This document shows, piece after piece, positions 41,662 to 51,417 of a stretch of 64,000 nt of DNA. A program made the translations under genes and the position numbers. The first letter of the stretch is position 1, and each line of letters begins with the position of its first letter. The stretch is from assembly GCF_003031405.1 (NCBI RefSeq), contig NZ_CP020469.1, positions 4,340,001 through 4,404,000 on the forward strand, read 5' to 3'. Below the pieces are notes generated by a model. That model was given only the letters and a program-made list of their open reading frames with translations, ran no database searches and had not been told where the DNA came from. This DNA is from Halomonas sp. 'Soap Lake #6'. GTDB taxonomy: Bacteria; Pseudomonadota; Gammaproteobacteria; Pseudomonadales; Halomonadaceae.

Positions 41662-43503
41662 TTATTTCTTGCTAGCACGCTTACGCTCATTCTCGGTCAA
41701 GTATTTCTTGCGCAGTCGGATATGGCTTGGCGTTACTTCCACCAGCTCATCGGAATCCAGGAACTCAATGGCCTGCTCAAGGGTGAACTTGATTGGCGGG
41801 GTCAGCACGATGTTTTCATCGTTACCCGTTGAGCGCATGTTATCGAGCTTTTTGCCCTTGGTCGGGTTAACGACCATGTCGTTGGCGCGGTTGTTAATAC
41901 CAATCAGCATGCCTTCGTACACTTCAGTGGCGTGATCAATAATCAGCTTACCGCGCTCTTGCAGGGCATACAGCGCGTACGCCAGGGCTTTGCCGCCTAC
42001 CATTGAAACCAAAACGCCATTGCGACGCTCGATAGATGCATCGGGCTTCAGCGGGCCGTAATGGTCAAAGCGGCTGGTGAGGATGCCGGTACCTGACGTC
42101 AAGGTCAGGAACTGACCACGGAAGCCAATCAAACCACGGGCAGGAATCATGAAGTCCAAGCGAACGCGGCCTTTACCGTCCGGGTTCATGTTGGTCAACT
42201 CGCCTTTGCGGTAGCCAAGCTCTTCCATGATCGAGCCTTGATGCTGCTCTTCACAGTCGATGATGACTTCTTCGTAAGGTTCCTGCTTAACGCCGTCGAT
42301 CTCTTTGATGATTACTTCAGGGCGGCCAACAGCCAGCTCGAAGCCTTCACGACGCATGGTTTCAATCAGTACCGAGAGGTGTAGTTCACCACGGCCGGAT
42401 ACTTTAAATTTCTCAGGAGTTTCGCCCTGTTCAACGCGCAGTGCCACGTTGTGGATAAGTTCTTGTTCCAGACGATCTTTAATATTTCGGCTAGTGACGA
42501 ACTTGCCTTCTTTGCCAGCGAATGGCGAGTCATTGACCTGGAAGGTCATCGAGACGGTCGGCTCATCCACTGACAACGGCGGCAGTGCTTCGACGCTCGC
42601 TGGATCGCATAGCGTGTCAGAAATCGATAGATTATCAACACCGGTAACGCAGACGATATCGCCCGCAGTTGCTTCGGTGGTTTGCACGCGCTCAAGGCCC
42701 ATATGGGTCATGACCTGGCCAATTTTTCCCTTACGGATAGTGCCATCAACGCTAATTACGGAAACTTGCTGGTTCGGTTTCACCGAGCCGCGCTTAATGC
42801 GACCCAGGCCGATAACGCCAACGTAGCTGTTGTAGTCCAGTGCGGAGATCTGCATTTGGAAGGGGCCATCGAGCTCAACCTTTGGCGGCTCAACGATATC
42901 CACAATCGCCTGGAACATCGGGTCCATATTATCGGCCAGATCTTCCGGATCCATACCAGCAATACCATTCAGCGCCGAGCAGTAAATAATTGGGAAATCA
43001 AGCTGCTCATCAGTAGCGCCCAGGTTGTCAAATAGATCGAAAATCTGATCGATAACCCAGTCAGGGCGTGCGCCAGGCCGGTCAATTTTATTGACTACCA
43101 CGATCGGCTTAAGACCCTGGGAAAATGCCTTCTGGGTAACAAAGCGAGTTTGCGGCATCGGACCATCAACGGCATCTACTAGCAGTAGAACCGAGTCCAC
43201 CATGGACATGACTCGCTCGACTTCGCCACCAAAATCGGCGTGCCCAGGGGTGTCCACGATGTTGATGTGGTAATCCTTGCCACTGCTATCTTGCCACTGA
43301 ATGGCAGTGTTTTTGGCCAGGATGGTAATGCCGCGCTCTTTCTCCTGGTCATTGGAGTCCATAACGCGCTCTTGGCCTTCAGCCTTACGGTCAAGCGTGC
43401 CTGATTGGCTTAACAGCTTGTCTACTAAGGTAGTTTTGCCATGGTCAACGTGGGCAATAATGGCAATGTTGCGAAGATTATCAATTGACGGGGTGGTGCT
43501 CAT
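41662..43503 (-). CDS. typA: GTP-binding ribosome-associated translation factor TypA/BipA
   Basis: 613 aa. Translational GTPase involved in ribosome assembly and stress adaptation. G1 [16 protein letters not shown]2 [11 protein letters not shown]3 [15 protein letters not shown] and G4 [10 protein letters not shown] are complete; the C-terminal part [18 protein letters not shown] and [15 protein letters not shown] is diagnostic for TypA. Length is close to E. coli BipA (607 aa). Ribosome site before the ATG at 43503 is weak. Single-gene transcript with its own terminator. Confidence 0.97.
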   Translation of the reverse strand: MSTTPSIDNLRNIAIIAHVDHGKTTLVDKLLSQSGTLDRKAEGQERVMDSNDQEKERGITILAKNTAIQWQDSSGKDYHINIVDTPGHADFGGEVERVMSMVDSVLLLVDAVDGPMPQTRFVTQKAFSQGLKPIVVVNKIDRPGARPDWVIDQIFDLFDNLGATDEQLDFPIIYCSALNGIAGMDPEDLADNMDPMFQAIVDIVEPPKVELDGPFQMQISALDYNSYVGVIGLGRIKRGSVKPNQQVSVISVDGTIRKGKIGQVMTHMGLERVQTTEATAGDIVCVTGVDNLSISDTLCDPASVEALPPLSVDEPTVSMTFQVNDSPFAGKEGKFVTSRNIKDRLEQELIHNVALRVEQGETPEKFKVSGRGELHLSVLIETMRREGFELAVGRPEVIIKEIDGVKQEPYEEVIIDCEEQHQGSIMEELGYRKGELTNMNPDGKGRVRLDFMIPARGLIGFRGQFLTLTSGTGILTSRFDHYGPLKPDASIERRNGVLVSMVGGKALAYALYALQERGKLIIDHATEVYEGMLIGINNRANDMVVNPTKGKKLDNMRSTGNDENIVLTPPIKFTLEQAIEFLDSDELVEVTPSHIRLRKKYLTENERKRASKK

Positions 43504-43668
43504 AGGAGAACTCTATCGATTAGAATGGCACCTATGGATACAATTTTGAAGAGTCCCTAGGCGCGGTTAGGGAAAATGGGCGAGCATTGTACCCACTATG
43601 CTGCTGGTGGGATAGTTTCTTTGTAAGTTCGAAACCTAGTTAGCACTTAGTAAGCACTTATCATCGCT

Positions 43669-43704
43669 ATAACGCCCTCTAAATAGACCATTTGAGGGCG
43701 TTAT
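43669..43704. terminator. Hairpin after the TctC-type gene
   Basis: An 11-bp perfect stem (43669-43679 with 43694-43704) lies about 25 bp beyond the minus-strand stop at 43730. No T-run follows on the minus strand, so it is a weak or factor-dependent terminator. Confidence 0.5.
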
Positions 43705-43729
43705 GTCAGCGCATATTCAGCTATGCGGA

Positions 43730-44701
43730 TTAGTCGTCTGAGGGAACGCCACCCATTCGCTCAAGTAGTTCACGGTAATTTTCAGACTGAGCGTAGAGCA
43801 TCTCGGTGGCTTCTTCCTCGCCACGGAAATGTACTGGCATCAGGATACGTTCTTCGGTGATTTCGATAAAACGCTCATCCTGCGTTGCCGCCTCAAGGGC
43901 TTCAGCCAGCCGCTCTACGTTGCTATCGGGCGTGTTTTTGGGGACAACCACAACACGAAAGTCTGAAGTGTCAATATCATAGCCAGCCTCCATAACGCTG
44001 GGGGCATCGGGGTAAGCAAATAAGCGTTCACCATCCATGCTCAGCAGGACAGGCATTTCTCCGCTATCTGCGTAGCCAGAGTGGGTGCCACCGCTATAAG
44101 CAAAGTCAACGTCACCGGAAAGAATCAGCGGTGCCATACCTCCACCACCAGCGGTTGGCACGATGCGTAGATCAAGCCCCTCCTGCTCCATGATGTACTC
44201 AATGACCAATCTATCCAGCGCGTGTTGGGTGGCGTAGCTGGTCCCAGGGTTCTCTTTGGCGTACTCGATTAAGTCTTCCCAGCTATCGCCAAATGGACGG
44301 TCTTTGCCTGTTACTAAGGCGTGTTGCACGGTAGTGATGCTAGCAACGTAGCGGAAGTCATCTAGCGTAAAGTTCGTATCATGGGCATGGGGGGCGAAAG
44401 TCAGTGTGCCGTTAGTGCCTGCGTAAACAAAGGTATGCCCTTCATCCTGATTGTGCATTAAACGCGCTAGCGAGACTGCGCCGCCAGCGCCAGGTTGGTT
44501 AACAACGTTGACAGGCTGACCAAGGTTTTCTGACAAGACATTAGCAAGTACCCGTGCCTGAATATCCGTGCTGCCCCCGGCTGCAAATCCGACAACCAAT
44601 GTTAGCGGGCCAGAAGGGAAGTTGTTGTCTGCATGGGCTGAGAGGCTCATCGTAAGTGCAAAAGTAGCAGCGGCAGTCGCAAGTGTTTTTTTATTTAGCA
44701 T
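43730..44701 (-). CDS. Tripartite tricarboxylate transporter (TctC/Bug) substrate-binding protein
   Basis: 323 aa. Signal peptide (residues 1-24, cleavage SAHA-DNNFP) followed by a Bug-family fold: LVVGFAAGGSTDIQARVLA, VVNQPGAGGAVSLA and ALDRLVIEYIME. Bug proteins bind carboxylates or similar small anions in the periplasm. No TctA/TctB membrane genes are nearby, so it either serves a distant transporter or acts as a sensor subunit. The start has a weak A/G-rich site (CGAGGAAAAGC) upstream. It is divergent from birA. Confidence 0.9.
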   Translation of the reverse strand: MLNKKTLATAAATFALTMSLSAHADNNFPSGPLTLVVGFAAGGSTDIQARVLANVLSENLGQPVNVVNQPGAGGAVSLARLMHNQDEGHTFVYAGTNGTLTFAPHAHDTNFTLDDFRYVASITTVQHALVTGKDRPFGDSWEDLIEYAKENPGTSYATQHALDRLVIEYIMEQEGLDLRIVPTAGGGGMAPLILSGDVDFAYSGGTHSGYADSGEMPVLLSMDGERLFAYPDAPSVMEAGYDIDTSDFRVVVVPKNTPDSNVERLAEALEAATQDERFIEITEERILMPVHFRGEEEATEMLYAQSENYRELLERMGGVPSDD

Positions 44702-44926
44702 CCTGCTTTTCCTCGTAATTAGTAAATAGAAGTCATGGCATAGCCAAGTGATTATTAGTGTACAGGCGTTGCTTTATGCCCTGCGCTTTATAGTAAGCAC
44801 AAAGTATGAAAAGGCGACCTCTGAAAGGGGGGTTGACTTCGACGCTAAAAATAAAATTGAAATCTCAGTGCTTTCCGACACTTTTATATATCCGGTAAGA
44901 TTGGTTTTTTTTGGCAGGGCAGGCAC

Positions 44927-45910
44927 ATGACCATCGGTAACCTGATGCGTTTGTTGAGCGATGGCGAGGTTCATTCCGGTGAACAATTAGGTGAGGCGCT
45001 GGGCGTTTCACGAGCCGCTGTATGGAAGCAGCTCAAAAAGTTAGACGCCCTGGGCGTAGAGTTGGTGGCAGTCAAGGGTCGTGGCTATCGGCTTGCCCAT
45101 CCTTTAGAGCCTCTTGAAGGGGCGAAAATCGTCGAGCATTTGCCTGCTAAAGCCCGTCATTTATTGGCGCGACTATTTGTAGAAGATCAACTGCCTTCAA
45201 GCAATGGGTATCTGCGCGAGCGTTTTGCTCAAGGTGCGGGCCATGGCGAGGTATGTCTGGCTGAGCTCCAAACTGCTGGGCGCGGGCGTCGTGGTCGTGT
45301 TTGGTCAACGCCTTGGGGGCAAAGTTTAATGCTCTCAATTGGTTGGCGTTTTGAAGCGGGCGTTACTGCTCTTGAAGGGCTTAGTCTTGCCGTGGGCGTT
45401 GTCATGGCACAAGTTCTGGAGCAGTACGGAGTCGAGCCGAAGCTGAAGTGGCCCAATGATATTTTGCTTGCAGAGCAGGGCGGCGAGCTTGGCAAGCTCG
45501 CAGGGATTTTGATTGAGGTGACAGGCGATGCTGCTGGACCCTGTGAGGTCGTTATTGGTATCGGCATGAATCTTTCGCTACCCGATAGCCTGCGCGCCAC
45601 GATTGATCAGCCTGTTGCTGCCTTATTTGATGCAAAAGAGGGGATCTCGCGTAACCAGTTGGCCGCTGATACTGTTGCTGGCTTGCTGGATATGCTGGCG
45701 GACTTTGAGAATGAAGGGTTTTGTGCATGGCGCGATGGGTGGAATAAGCGCCATGCCTATGTAGGACAGCCTATACGTGTCATTCAGGGGGAGCGTTCCA
45801 GCGATGCGCTTGCAGGAGAGGTAGATGAGAGCGGTAACCTTTGGGTTATCGAAGATAACCACCCGCGTCGCCTATCGGGCGGTGAAATCAGTATACGCAG
45901 GCGCTTATGA
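44927..45910 (+). CDS. birA: Biotin-protein ligase and biotin operon repressor
   Basis: 327 aa. N-terminal helix-turn-helix (GEALGVSRAAVWKQLKKL) and catalytic part with the biotinyl-AMP loop GRGRRGRVW and KWPNDILL; a small SH3-like C-terminal domain follows. Attaches biotin to acetyl-CoA carboxylase and can repress biotin genes. It overlaps coaX by ATGA. Only a weak ribosome site precedes the ATG. The adjoining 225-bp gap contains AT-rich sequence without a clear promoter. Confidence 0.96.
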   Translation: MTIGNLMRLLSDGEVHSGEQLGEALGVSRAAVWKQLKKLDALGVELVAVKGRGYRLAHPLEPLEGAKIVEHLPAKARHLLARLFVEDQLPSSNGYLRERFAQGAGHGEVCLAELQTAGRGRRGRVWSTPWGQSLMLSIGWRFEAGVTALEGLSLAVGVVMAQVLEQYGVEPKLKWPNDILLAEQGGELGKLAGILIEVTGDAAGPCEVVIGIGMNLSLPDSLRATIDQPVAALFDAKEGISRNQLAADTVAGLLDMLADFENEGFCAWRDGWNKRHAYVGQPIRVIQGERSSDALAGEVDESGNLWVIEDNHPRRLSGGEISIRRRL

Positions 45911-46746
45911 TTCTGGATCTGGATATCGGCAACACGCTGTCGAAATGGCGGCTCAAAGATGCCGAGAGCAGTGAAATACGCTCGCGAGGGGCGGTATGGA
46001 CCCGAGAGGAGTGGCGCCCCGGCGCGGACATCCCTGACTTGGATGTCGTAGAGGCGGTTCGAATCTCAAGCGTTGCAAGGGCTGCGGTGTTAGAGGAAAC
46101 CGTTACGCTGCTACGCCGCCAAGTACGGCATGTTTACGTGGCTCACTCGACGCCAGAGGCGTTAGGTGTAGTTAATGGCTATGACGAACCAGGGCGCCTT
46201 GGTGTGGACCGCTGGTTGGGGGCGCTTGCGGGCTATCAACTGGCGGGTGGGTGCTGCGCGGTAGATTGTGGTAGTGCCATTACTATCGATTTTGTGTTGC
46301 CAGGCGGGGCCCATCTGGGTGGGTTCATTATCCCCGGGCTGCGTTTGATGAAAGAAAGCCTCAAGCTTGGGACTCAAAATGTAGCAATTGATCCTGAGAG
46401 TGAGGCTGATGCGTTGCTAGAGCCAGGGCGACGCACAGTCGATGCTGTTAATCATGGGATCTACATGGCGGCAGTAAGTGCGATTAATCGTATTTACAGC
46501 GAGGTGTGTGATCAGCAGGGTGTTGCGCTGCCTGTGTTGCTTACAGGGGGGGATGCGCGAGTGATTTCCCGCGGAGTGCAGGTGCCCCATGCTGTGTGGC
46601 CGGATATGGTTTACGGTGGTTTAGAAGCGAGTTTTCCTCTGACCTTTGCTGAACGTGCTGGTAAGCTTTCCGGTGCGCCGAGGGTGCCTGAACCAGTGTC
46701 ATTAGAAAAAATTCGCGCAGGCCTTGCATTCTCGATGTTGCTTTGA
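45907..46746 (+). CDS. coaX: Type III pantothenate kinase
   Basis: 279 aa. First step of coenzyme A synthesis. The ATP-binding DIGNTLSKWRL at the N-terminus, the DCGSAITIDFV acidic/phosphate motif and GGFIIPGLRLMKESL are characteristic of CoaX. Start overlaps the birA stop (ATGA), the common birA-coaX pair. Type III kinases need a monovalent cation and are not feedback-inhibited by CoA. The tRNA cluster follows. Confidence 0.95.
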   Translation: MILDLDIGNTLSKWRLKDAESSEIRSRGAVWTREEWRPGADIPDLDVVEAVRISSVARAAVLEETVTLLRRQVRHVYVAHSTPEALGVVNGYDEPGRLGVDRWLGALAGYQLAGGCCAVDCGSAITIDFVLPGGAHLGGFIIPGLRLMKESLKLGTQNVAIDPESEADALLEPGRRTVDAVNHGIYMAAVSAINRIYSEVCDQQGVALPVLLTGGDARVISRGVQVPHAVWPDMVYGGLEASFPLTFAERAGKLSGAPRVPEPVSLEKIRAGLAFSMLL

Positions 46747-46831
46747 CAGAATGCAGCGCGTTCCAGAACGGAAGCAGCGCTAAATATCACGTTGTATTCA
46801 GCAAGCTAGCGCAAATAAAGTGTCTGCAAGC

Positions 46832-46859
46832 TTGACACTGTTCTGGAGGTTGGCATAAT
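46832..46859 (+). promoter_or_regulatory. Promoter of the tRNA-Tyr-Gly-Thr transcript
   Basis: TTGACA (46832-46837), 16 bp, CATAAT (46854-46859), then a GC-rich discriminator (GTGCCGCC), typical of stable-RNA promoters under stringent control. The first tRNA begins 15 bases after the -10. Confidence 0.85.
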
Positions 46860-46873
46860 GTGCCGCCACAGCT

Positions 46874-46957
<84 letters not shown>

Positions 46958-47063
46958 GTTTAATCGAGCGTTGATTTTTTCGGCGCTTGGGAATGAAAGC
47001 CGGTTAGCGGGCATCAAGCTACTGTTTCTCGTGCAATGGGCTGTCATTCTAAAGGCAAGTTCG

Positions 47064-47137
<74 letters not shown>

Positions 47138-47149
47138 GTGTTGTGTTTG

Positions 47150-47224
47150 GCTCATGTAGCTCAGGGGTAGAGCACACCCTTGGTAAGGGTGAGGTCGACG
47201 GTTCAATTCCGTCCATGAGCTCCA
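47150..47224 (+). tRNA. tRNA-Thr (anticodon GGT)
   Basis: 75 nt with encoded CCA. Acceptor GCTCATG/CATGAGC, anticodon loop TTGGTAA, T-loop GGTTCAATTCC. In related genomes tufB follows; here a terminator does. Confidence 0.97.
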
Positions 47225-47229
47225 TATTA

Positions 47230-47265
47230 CAAAGAAAGCGAGCTAAGCTCGCTTTCTTTGTCTTT
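47230..47265 (+). terminator. Terminator after tRNA-Thr
   Basis: A perfect 14-bp stem (47230-47243 with 47247-47260), loop TAA, followed by TCTTT. It closes the Tyr-Gly-Thr transcript six bases after the CCA end. Confidence 0.9.
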
Positions 47266-47302
47266 ATCTCTGGTGGTGTGTGCCATGGATGAAGTGTAGG
47301 GG

Positions 47303-47331
47303 TTGCCAGATGGTTCGTTCTCGGCTATCAT
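47303..47331 (+). promoter_or_regulatory. Promoter of tRNA-Trp-secE-nusG
   Basis: TTGCCA (47303-47308), a 17-bp spacer and TATCAT (47326-47331), about 45 bases before tRNA-Trp. Confidence 0.7.
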
Positions 47332-47376
47332 GGCGCCCGCTGTTGCGTAGGCATTTGCTTGCGTGCATGACGATAC

Positions 47377-47452
<76 letters not shown>

Positions 47453-47523
47453 GCCTTCCCCAGGTTGGTATGTCTTTCTAGAATTCCTTTGTCGCTCGCT
47501 GCACCCTTGGGAGTCTCGTTTTT

Positions 47524-47907
47524 ATGAAGCCTAATTCTGTAAAACATGGCGCAGAGGTGCAACAGTCTCGTCATGACGGGCTCAAGTGGGCAGTGGTTGT
47601 GGTGCTGCTTGCCGTTGCGGTCGTTGGAAACACCTATTTCGCTGATGTTGGTCTTCTCTACCGCGTGCTGGGTGTGGTGGTGTTGTGTGCGATTGCTGGT
47701 TTGGTCGCTCTCACCACGGCAAAAGGACGCGATTTAGTGGAGCTTGCCGTGAGCGCTAAGAAAGAGATTCAGCGCGTTGTGTGGCCGACCCGTCCCGAAA
47801 CCGTGCAGACCACTGCTATTGTACTGGTCGCGGTGTTGGTGGTTGGGTTGATGCTGTGGTTGATCGATACTCTTCTTAGCTGGGCAATGTCCGGCGTCAT
47901 TGGTTAG
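47524..47907 (+). CDS. secE: Preprotein translocase subunit SecE
   Basis: 127 aa, the long three-helix form of E. coli type. Helices at about residues 21-38, 46-64 and 98-121; the conserved cytoplasmic [19 protein letters not shown] lies before the last helix. Stabilises SecY in the export channel. It lacks a strong Shine-Dalgarno. Followed after 8 bp by nusG. Confidence 0.97.
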   Translation: MKPNSVKHGAEVQQSRHDGLKWAVVVVLLAVAVVGNTYFADVGLLYRVLGVVVLCAIAGLVALTTAKGRDLVELAVSAKKEIQRVVWPTRPETVQTTAIVLVAVLVVGLMLWLIDTLLSWAMSGVIG

Positions 47908-47915
47908 GAGCTTTC

Positions 47916-48449
47916 ATGTCCAAACGTTGGTACGTCGTCCACGCCTATTCCGGTTTCGAAAAGCATGTCATGCGCTCGCTGATCGAACGCGTGAAAATGT
48001 ACGGCATGGAAGATCGCTTTGGCGAAATCCTTGTGCCGACGGAGGAAGTGGTTGAAATGCGCGACGGCAAACGCCGTAAGAGTGAGCGCAAGTTTTACCC
48101 TGGCTATGTGTTGGTCGAAATGGAGATGGCTGACGAGACTTGGCATCTGGTAAATGAAACACCCCGTGTGATGGGTTTCATTGGTGGTACCAAAGAGAAG
48201 CCAGCACCGATTACTACCCGCGAAGCTGAAGCAATTCTGCATCGTGTGAAAGACGGTACAGATAAACCGCGGCCCAAAACCATGTTTGAGCCGGGTCAGT
48301 CTGTCCGCGTTGTTGATGGTCCGTTTGCCGACTTCAATGGTGTTGTTGAAGAGGTGAATTACGACAAGAGCCGCCTGCAGGTCAGTGTGCTGATCTTTGG
48401 ACGCGCGACACCAGTGGAGCTTGAATTCTCCCAGGTGGAAAAAGAGTAA
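47916..48449 (+). CDS. nusG: Transcription elongation/antitermination factor NusG
   Basis: 177 aa. N-terminal NGN domain ([16 protein letters not shown]) binds RNA polymerase; C-terminal KOW domain ([21 protein letters not shown]) contacts Rho or ribosomal protein S10. AGGAG before the ATG. Co-transcribed with secE. Confidence 0.98.
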   Translation: MSKRWYVVHAYSGFEKHVMRSLIERVKMYGMEDRFGEILVPTEEVVEMRDGKRRKSERKFYPGYVLVEMEMADETWHLVNETPRVMGFIGGTKEKPAPITTREAEAILHRVKDGTDKPRPKTMFEPGQSVRVVDGPFADFNGVVEEVNYDKSRLQVSVLIFGRATPVELEFSQVEKE

Positions 48450-48463
48450 TACAGATAATGTAG

Positions 48464-48524
48464 CAGGGTGGTGCGCATAGCGTGCCACCCTGGATTCATG
48501 CAAAGCAGCCGAGTGCTGCTTTGC
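48464..48524 (+). promoter_or_regulatory. Leader of the rplK-rplA operon with two hairpins
   Basis: A stem 48464-48476/48480-48492 (8 outer pairs plus 4 inner) is followed by a perfect 10-bp hairpin (48500-48509 with 48515-48524). There are no T-runs. Such leaders carry the L1 autoregulatory site in E. coli; here the L1 site itself was not identified with certainty. Confidence 0.5.
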
Positions 48525-48572
48525 GCGTACCGGGGAGCCGAGAGGCGCTATCACCCAATTGGAGTTACTGTT

Positions 48573-49004
48573 ATGGCCAAGAAAGTACAGGCTTACATCA
48601 AACTGCAGGTTGCTGCAGGTAAAGCCAATCCTAGTCCGCCCGTAGGCCCTGCACTGGGTCAGCACGGCGTGAACATCATGGAATTCTGTAAGGCGTTCAA
48701 CGCTGCCACTCAAGAGATTGAGCCTGGCCTGCCGACGCCTGTCGTGATCACTGTCTACTCTGACCGTAGCTTCACGTTCGTTACCAAGACCCCGCCTGCT
48801 GCTGTGCTGCTGAAAAAAGCGGCTGGCATCAAGTCCGGTTCTGGTGAGCCGAACAAGAAGAAGGTTGGTACCGTGACTCGTGAGCAGTTAGAAGAGATCG
48901 CCAAGACCAAAGAGCCGGATATGACGGCTTCTGATCTCGATGCCGCGGTGCGCACCATCGCTGGTAGTGCTCGTAGCATGGGCCTAAACGTGGAGGGTCT
49001 CTGA
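48573..49004 (+). CDS. rplK: 50S ribosomal protein L11
   Basis: 143 aa. Starts [31 protein letters not shown], the canonical L11 N-terminus; the upstream in-frame extension is leader. Part of the GTPase-associated centre. rplA follows two bases after the stop. Confidence 0.98.
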   Translation: MAKKVQAYIKLQVAAGKANPSPPVGPALGQHGVNIMEFCKAFNAATQEIEPGLPTPVVITVYSDRSFTFVTKTPPAAVLLKKAAGIKSGSGEPNKKKVGTVTREQLEEIAKTKEPDMTASDLDAAVRTIAGSARSMGLNVEGL

Positions 49005-49006
49005 TC

Positions 49007-49699
49007 ATGGCTAAACTGTCTAAGCGTGCGAAGGTTATTCGCGAGAAAGTAGACGCTAACAAAGCTTACTCTCTGGAAGAAGCTGTGGCGCTGCTGTCTG
49101 AGCTGTCTACTGTTAAGTTCAATGAGTCTTTGGACGTTGCGATCAACCTTGGTGTTGACCCGCGTAAATCTGATCAGGTAGTACGTGGCGCTACTGTTAT
49201 GCCTAACGGTACCGGCAAAGACGTACGCGTCGCTGTCTTCACCCAGGGTGCTAACGCCGATGCTGCTAAAGAAGCAGGCGCTGACATCGTAGGTATGGAA
49301 GAGCTGGCTGAGCAGGTCAAGAAAGGCGTGATGGACTTCGACGTGGTTATCGCCTCTCCTGATGCGATGCGTGTTGTGGGTCAGCTTGGTCAGATTCTTG
49401 GTCCGCGTGGCCTGATGCCTAACCCGAAAGTTGGCACCGTAACGCCTGACGTGGCGACTGCGGTTAAGAATGCCAAAGCGGGTCAGGTGCGTTTCCGTAC
49501 CGACAAGAACGGCATTATCCACACTACGCTGGGTAAAGCTAACTTTGAAGCAGCTGCCGTTCAGGGTAACCTGGAAGCACTGGTTGCTGACCTGAAGAGG
49601 CTCAAGCCGAGCTCCTCTAAAGGTATTTACTTTAAGAAAATTACCCTGTCCACTACCATGGGCCCGGGCTTAACTCTCGACCACTCTGCGCTGGTATAA
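49007..49699 (+). CDS. rplA: 50S ribosomal protein L1
   Basis: 230 aa. Forms the mobile L1 stalk at the E site and acts as the autorepressor of the rplKA operon in E. coli. Typical blocks: [24 protein letters not shown] in part, and [20 protein letters not shown]. Ribosome site GGAGGG lies inside the end of rplK. Confidence 0.98.
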   Translation: MAKLSKRAKVIREKVDANKAYSLEEAVALLSELSTVKFNESLDVAINLGVDPRKSDQVVRGATVMPNGTGKDVRVAVFTQGANADAAKEAGADIVGMEELAEQVKKGVMDFDVVIASPDAMRVVGQLGQILGPRGLMPNPKVGTVTPDVATAVKNAKAGQVRFRTDKNGIIHTTLGKANFEAAAVQGNLEALVADLKRLKPSSSKGIYFKKITLSTTMGPGLTLDHSALV

Positions 49700-50041
49700 G
49701 CGAGTCGTTGATAGTTTAGTAATAGCTGTTTTCAGTAAGAACCGGTTTCAGTAAGAACCGAGCAAGAACTTTGCGGTCCCCCACGCTGGCTTAGGTCTAT
49801 ATATCTGCCTGCTGGGGCGCCGTCAAAGACCGCAGGTGCCGCGCAGTATTCGGGTGCGGCTTAATTGCCTTGATAAGCGCCTGCGCAGATGGTGTGGCCG
49901 CCAGTTGGTTAACGCTTTTTAGCAAACCGCTTTCTGGTGAGCACCATCCCCTAAGGCTTCCAGGGTTGATGTTGAAATGCCTGGAAGAGATGGTAACCAC
50001 CGGAGCCTGTTTATGGGTTCCGGCACGAAGGAGTGATCACT
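49700..50041 (+). promoter_or_regulatory. rplA-rplJ gap containing the L10 leader
   Basis: 342 bp without a gene. Paired segments are seen, such as GCGGTC/GACCGC (about 49775 and 49830), CTTCCAGG/CCTGGAAG (about 49960-49990) and CCGGAGCC/GGTTCCGG (about 50002-50022) just before the rplJ ribosome site, in keeping with the L10-binding autoregulatory leader of this operon. A 16-bp direct repeat lies at 49729-49760. Confidence 0.6.
49729..49760. repeat. Two adjacent 16-bp copies
   Basis: TTTTCAGTAAGAACCG (49729-49744) and GTTTCAGTAAGAACCG (49745-49760), 15 of 16 identical, 30 bp after the rplA stop. Confidence 0.9.
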
Positions 50042-50542
50042 GTGCCACTAGCACTTGAAGGCAAGAAAGCGATTGTTGCCGAGGTCAGTGAAGCGGCCAA
50101 AGGCGCACTCTCCGTCGTAGTTGCCGATTCTCGCGGCGTAACGGTCGGCAAAATGACCGATCTGCGTAAGCAAGCGCGTGAGAATGGCGTCCAGCTTCGT
50201 GTTGTCCGCAACACACTGGCACGTCGCGCCCTTGAAGGTACTCAGTGGGAGTGCCTGAATGAGAGCTTTGTTGGTCCTACTCTGCTGGCTTTCTCTACTG
50301 AACACCCGGGCGCTGCTGCTCGTCTGTTCAAAGAGTTCGCTAAAGAAGATAAGAACTTCGAAGTTAAGGCGTTGGCCTACGAAGGTGAGTTGATCCCGGC
50401 TGCTGACATCGATCGTCTGGCAACCCTACCGACCTACGACGAGGCAATTGCCAAGTTGATGTCGGTAATGAAAGAAGCCTCCGCTGGCAAGCTGGTTCGT
50501 ACCCTGGCCGCCCTACGCGACCAGAAACAAGAAGCTGCATAA
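50042..50542 (+). CDS. rplJ: 50S ribosomal protein L10
   Basis: 166 aa from a GTG at 50042 ([20 protein letters not shown]) with AAGGAG about eight bases upstream; the GTG at 50033 would overlap that site. Base of the L7/L12 stalk, and autorepressor of rplJL in E. coli. Followed by rplL after 128 bp. Confidence 0.97.
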   Translation: MPLALEGKKAIVAEVSEAAKGALSVVVADSRGVTVGKMTDLRKQARENGVQLRVVRNTLARRALEGTQWECLNESFVGPTLLAFSTEHPGAAARLFKEFAKEDKNFEVKALAYEGELIPAADIDRLATLPTYDEAIAKLMSVMKEASAGKLVRTLAALRDQKQEAA

Positions 50543-50670
50543 GCAGTTTTTCTTGCAGGCGGCGTGAGCTGTATGAACTTTACAGAACATAAGTAGAGCG
50601 CTGCCCGAATCAAGCAATGAACCCTGAGTGCTCGGTAGACCGAGACTCCCGCAAAGTTAGGAATGGAACA

Positions 50671-51039
50671 ATGGCACTGACCAAAGACGATATCATCAAT
50701 GCTGTAGCCGACATGTCCGTAATGGAAGTTGTCGAGCTGATCGAAGCGATGGAAGAGAAGTTCGGCGTATCTGCAGCTGCAGCCGTAATGGCTGGCCCGG
50801 CTGCTGGTGGCGAAGCTGCTGAAGAGCAAACTGAATTTGATCTGGTACTGACCTCTGCTGGTGACAAGAAAGTTAACGTCATCAAAGCGGTTCGCGAAAT
50901 CACCGGCCTTGGTCTGAAAGAAGCCAAAGGTGCCGTTGATGGCGCGCCAGCAACCATCAAAGAAGCAATGTCTAAAGAAGACGCTGAAGCAGCTAAAACC
51001 AAGCTGGAAGAAGCGGGCGCAAGCGTCGAGCTCAAGTAA
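50671..51039 (+). CDS. rplL: 50S ribosomal protein L7/L12
   Basis: 122 aa. N-terminal dimerisation helix ([21 protein letters not shown]), Ala/Gly-rich hinge, and C-terminal factor-binding domain ([21 protein letters not shown]). The start at 50671 matches the universal N-terminus; the frame is open 18 codons upstream. Four copies sit on L10 and recruit translation GTPases. Confidence 0.98.
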   Translation: MALTKDDIINAVADMSVMEVVELIEAMEEKFGVSAAAAVMAGPAAGGEAAEEQTEFDLVLTSAGDKKVNVIKAVREITGLGLKEAKGAVDGAPATIKEAMSKEDAEAAKTKLEEAGASVELK

Positions 51040-51079
51040 TTCTTGTGCTGACGGCTTTACGCGCTGCGTAAGCTTCCAC

Positions 51080-51115
51080 GGCTGGCGGCGGGAACATCCC
51101 GCTGTCGGCCTTTTT
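51080..51115 (+). terminator. Attenuator between rplL and rpoB
   Basis: A 14-bp stem with some G-T pairs (51080-51093 with 51097-51110), loop ACA, then five T (51111-51115). It is placed like the partial terminator of E. coli that lowers rpoBC relative to rplJL. Confidence 0.88.
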
Positions 51116-51417
51116 CTGTTGTATCGTGCTGCAAGGTGCAGTGTTGAGTCAGCAGAAAAGCTGCAAAACGAGCAGTAAATAATACAGTAAGACCGTTGTT
51201 GTGAAGCGTACGTTGTTGTAACGCGTAAGTTGTGAAGCGCGAGTGATGGTAAGCGTGAGCGAAAGCGAAGCGTGAACAGCACTACTGTAACACTGTTATC
51301 TATCAAGATTTTTGACGGCGAGCTACCGATTTAGGAGCTTGCTGTCTGCGTCTGAAACGCCCGCGGGGCAGATGACCACGCATCGGTCACCCATGGTGAA
51401 CAAGCTGGGGAATACAG
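51116..51417. other. rplL-rpoB gap after the attenuator
   Basis: About 300 bp. It contains 17-bp imperfect repeats (CGTTGTTGTGAAGCGTA at 51194-51210 and CGTTGTTGTAACGCGTA at 51211-51227) running into further AAGCG-rich sequence to about 51275, then an unstructured leader to rpoB. I see no gene and no clear promoter. Confidence 0.6.

Noticed and set aside
47904..48713. Open frame of 269 codons on the minus strand over nusG and rplK
   Set aside because: It is antisense to two certain genes, has no recognisable domain and no ribosome site; codon bias of the opposite strand explains it.
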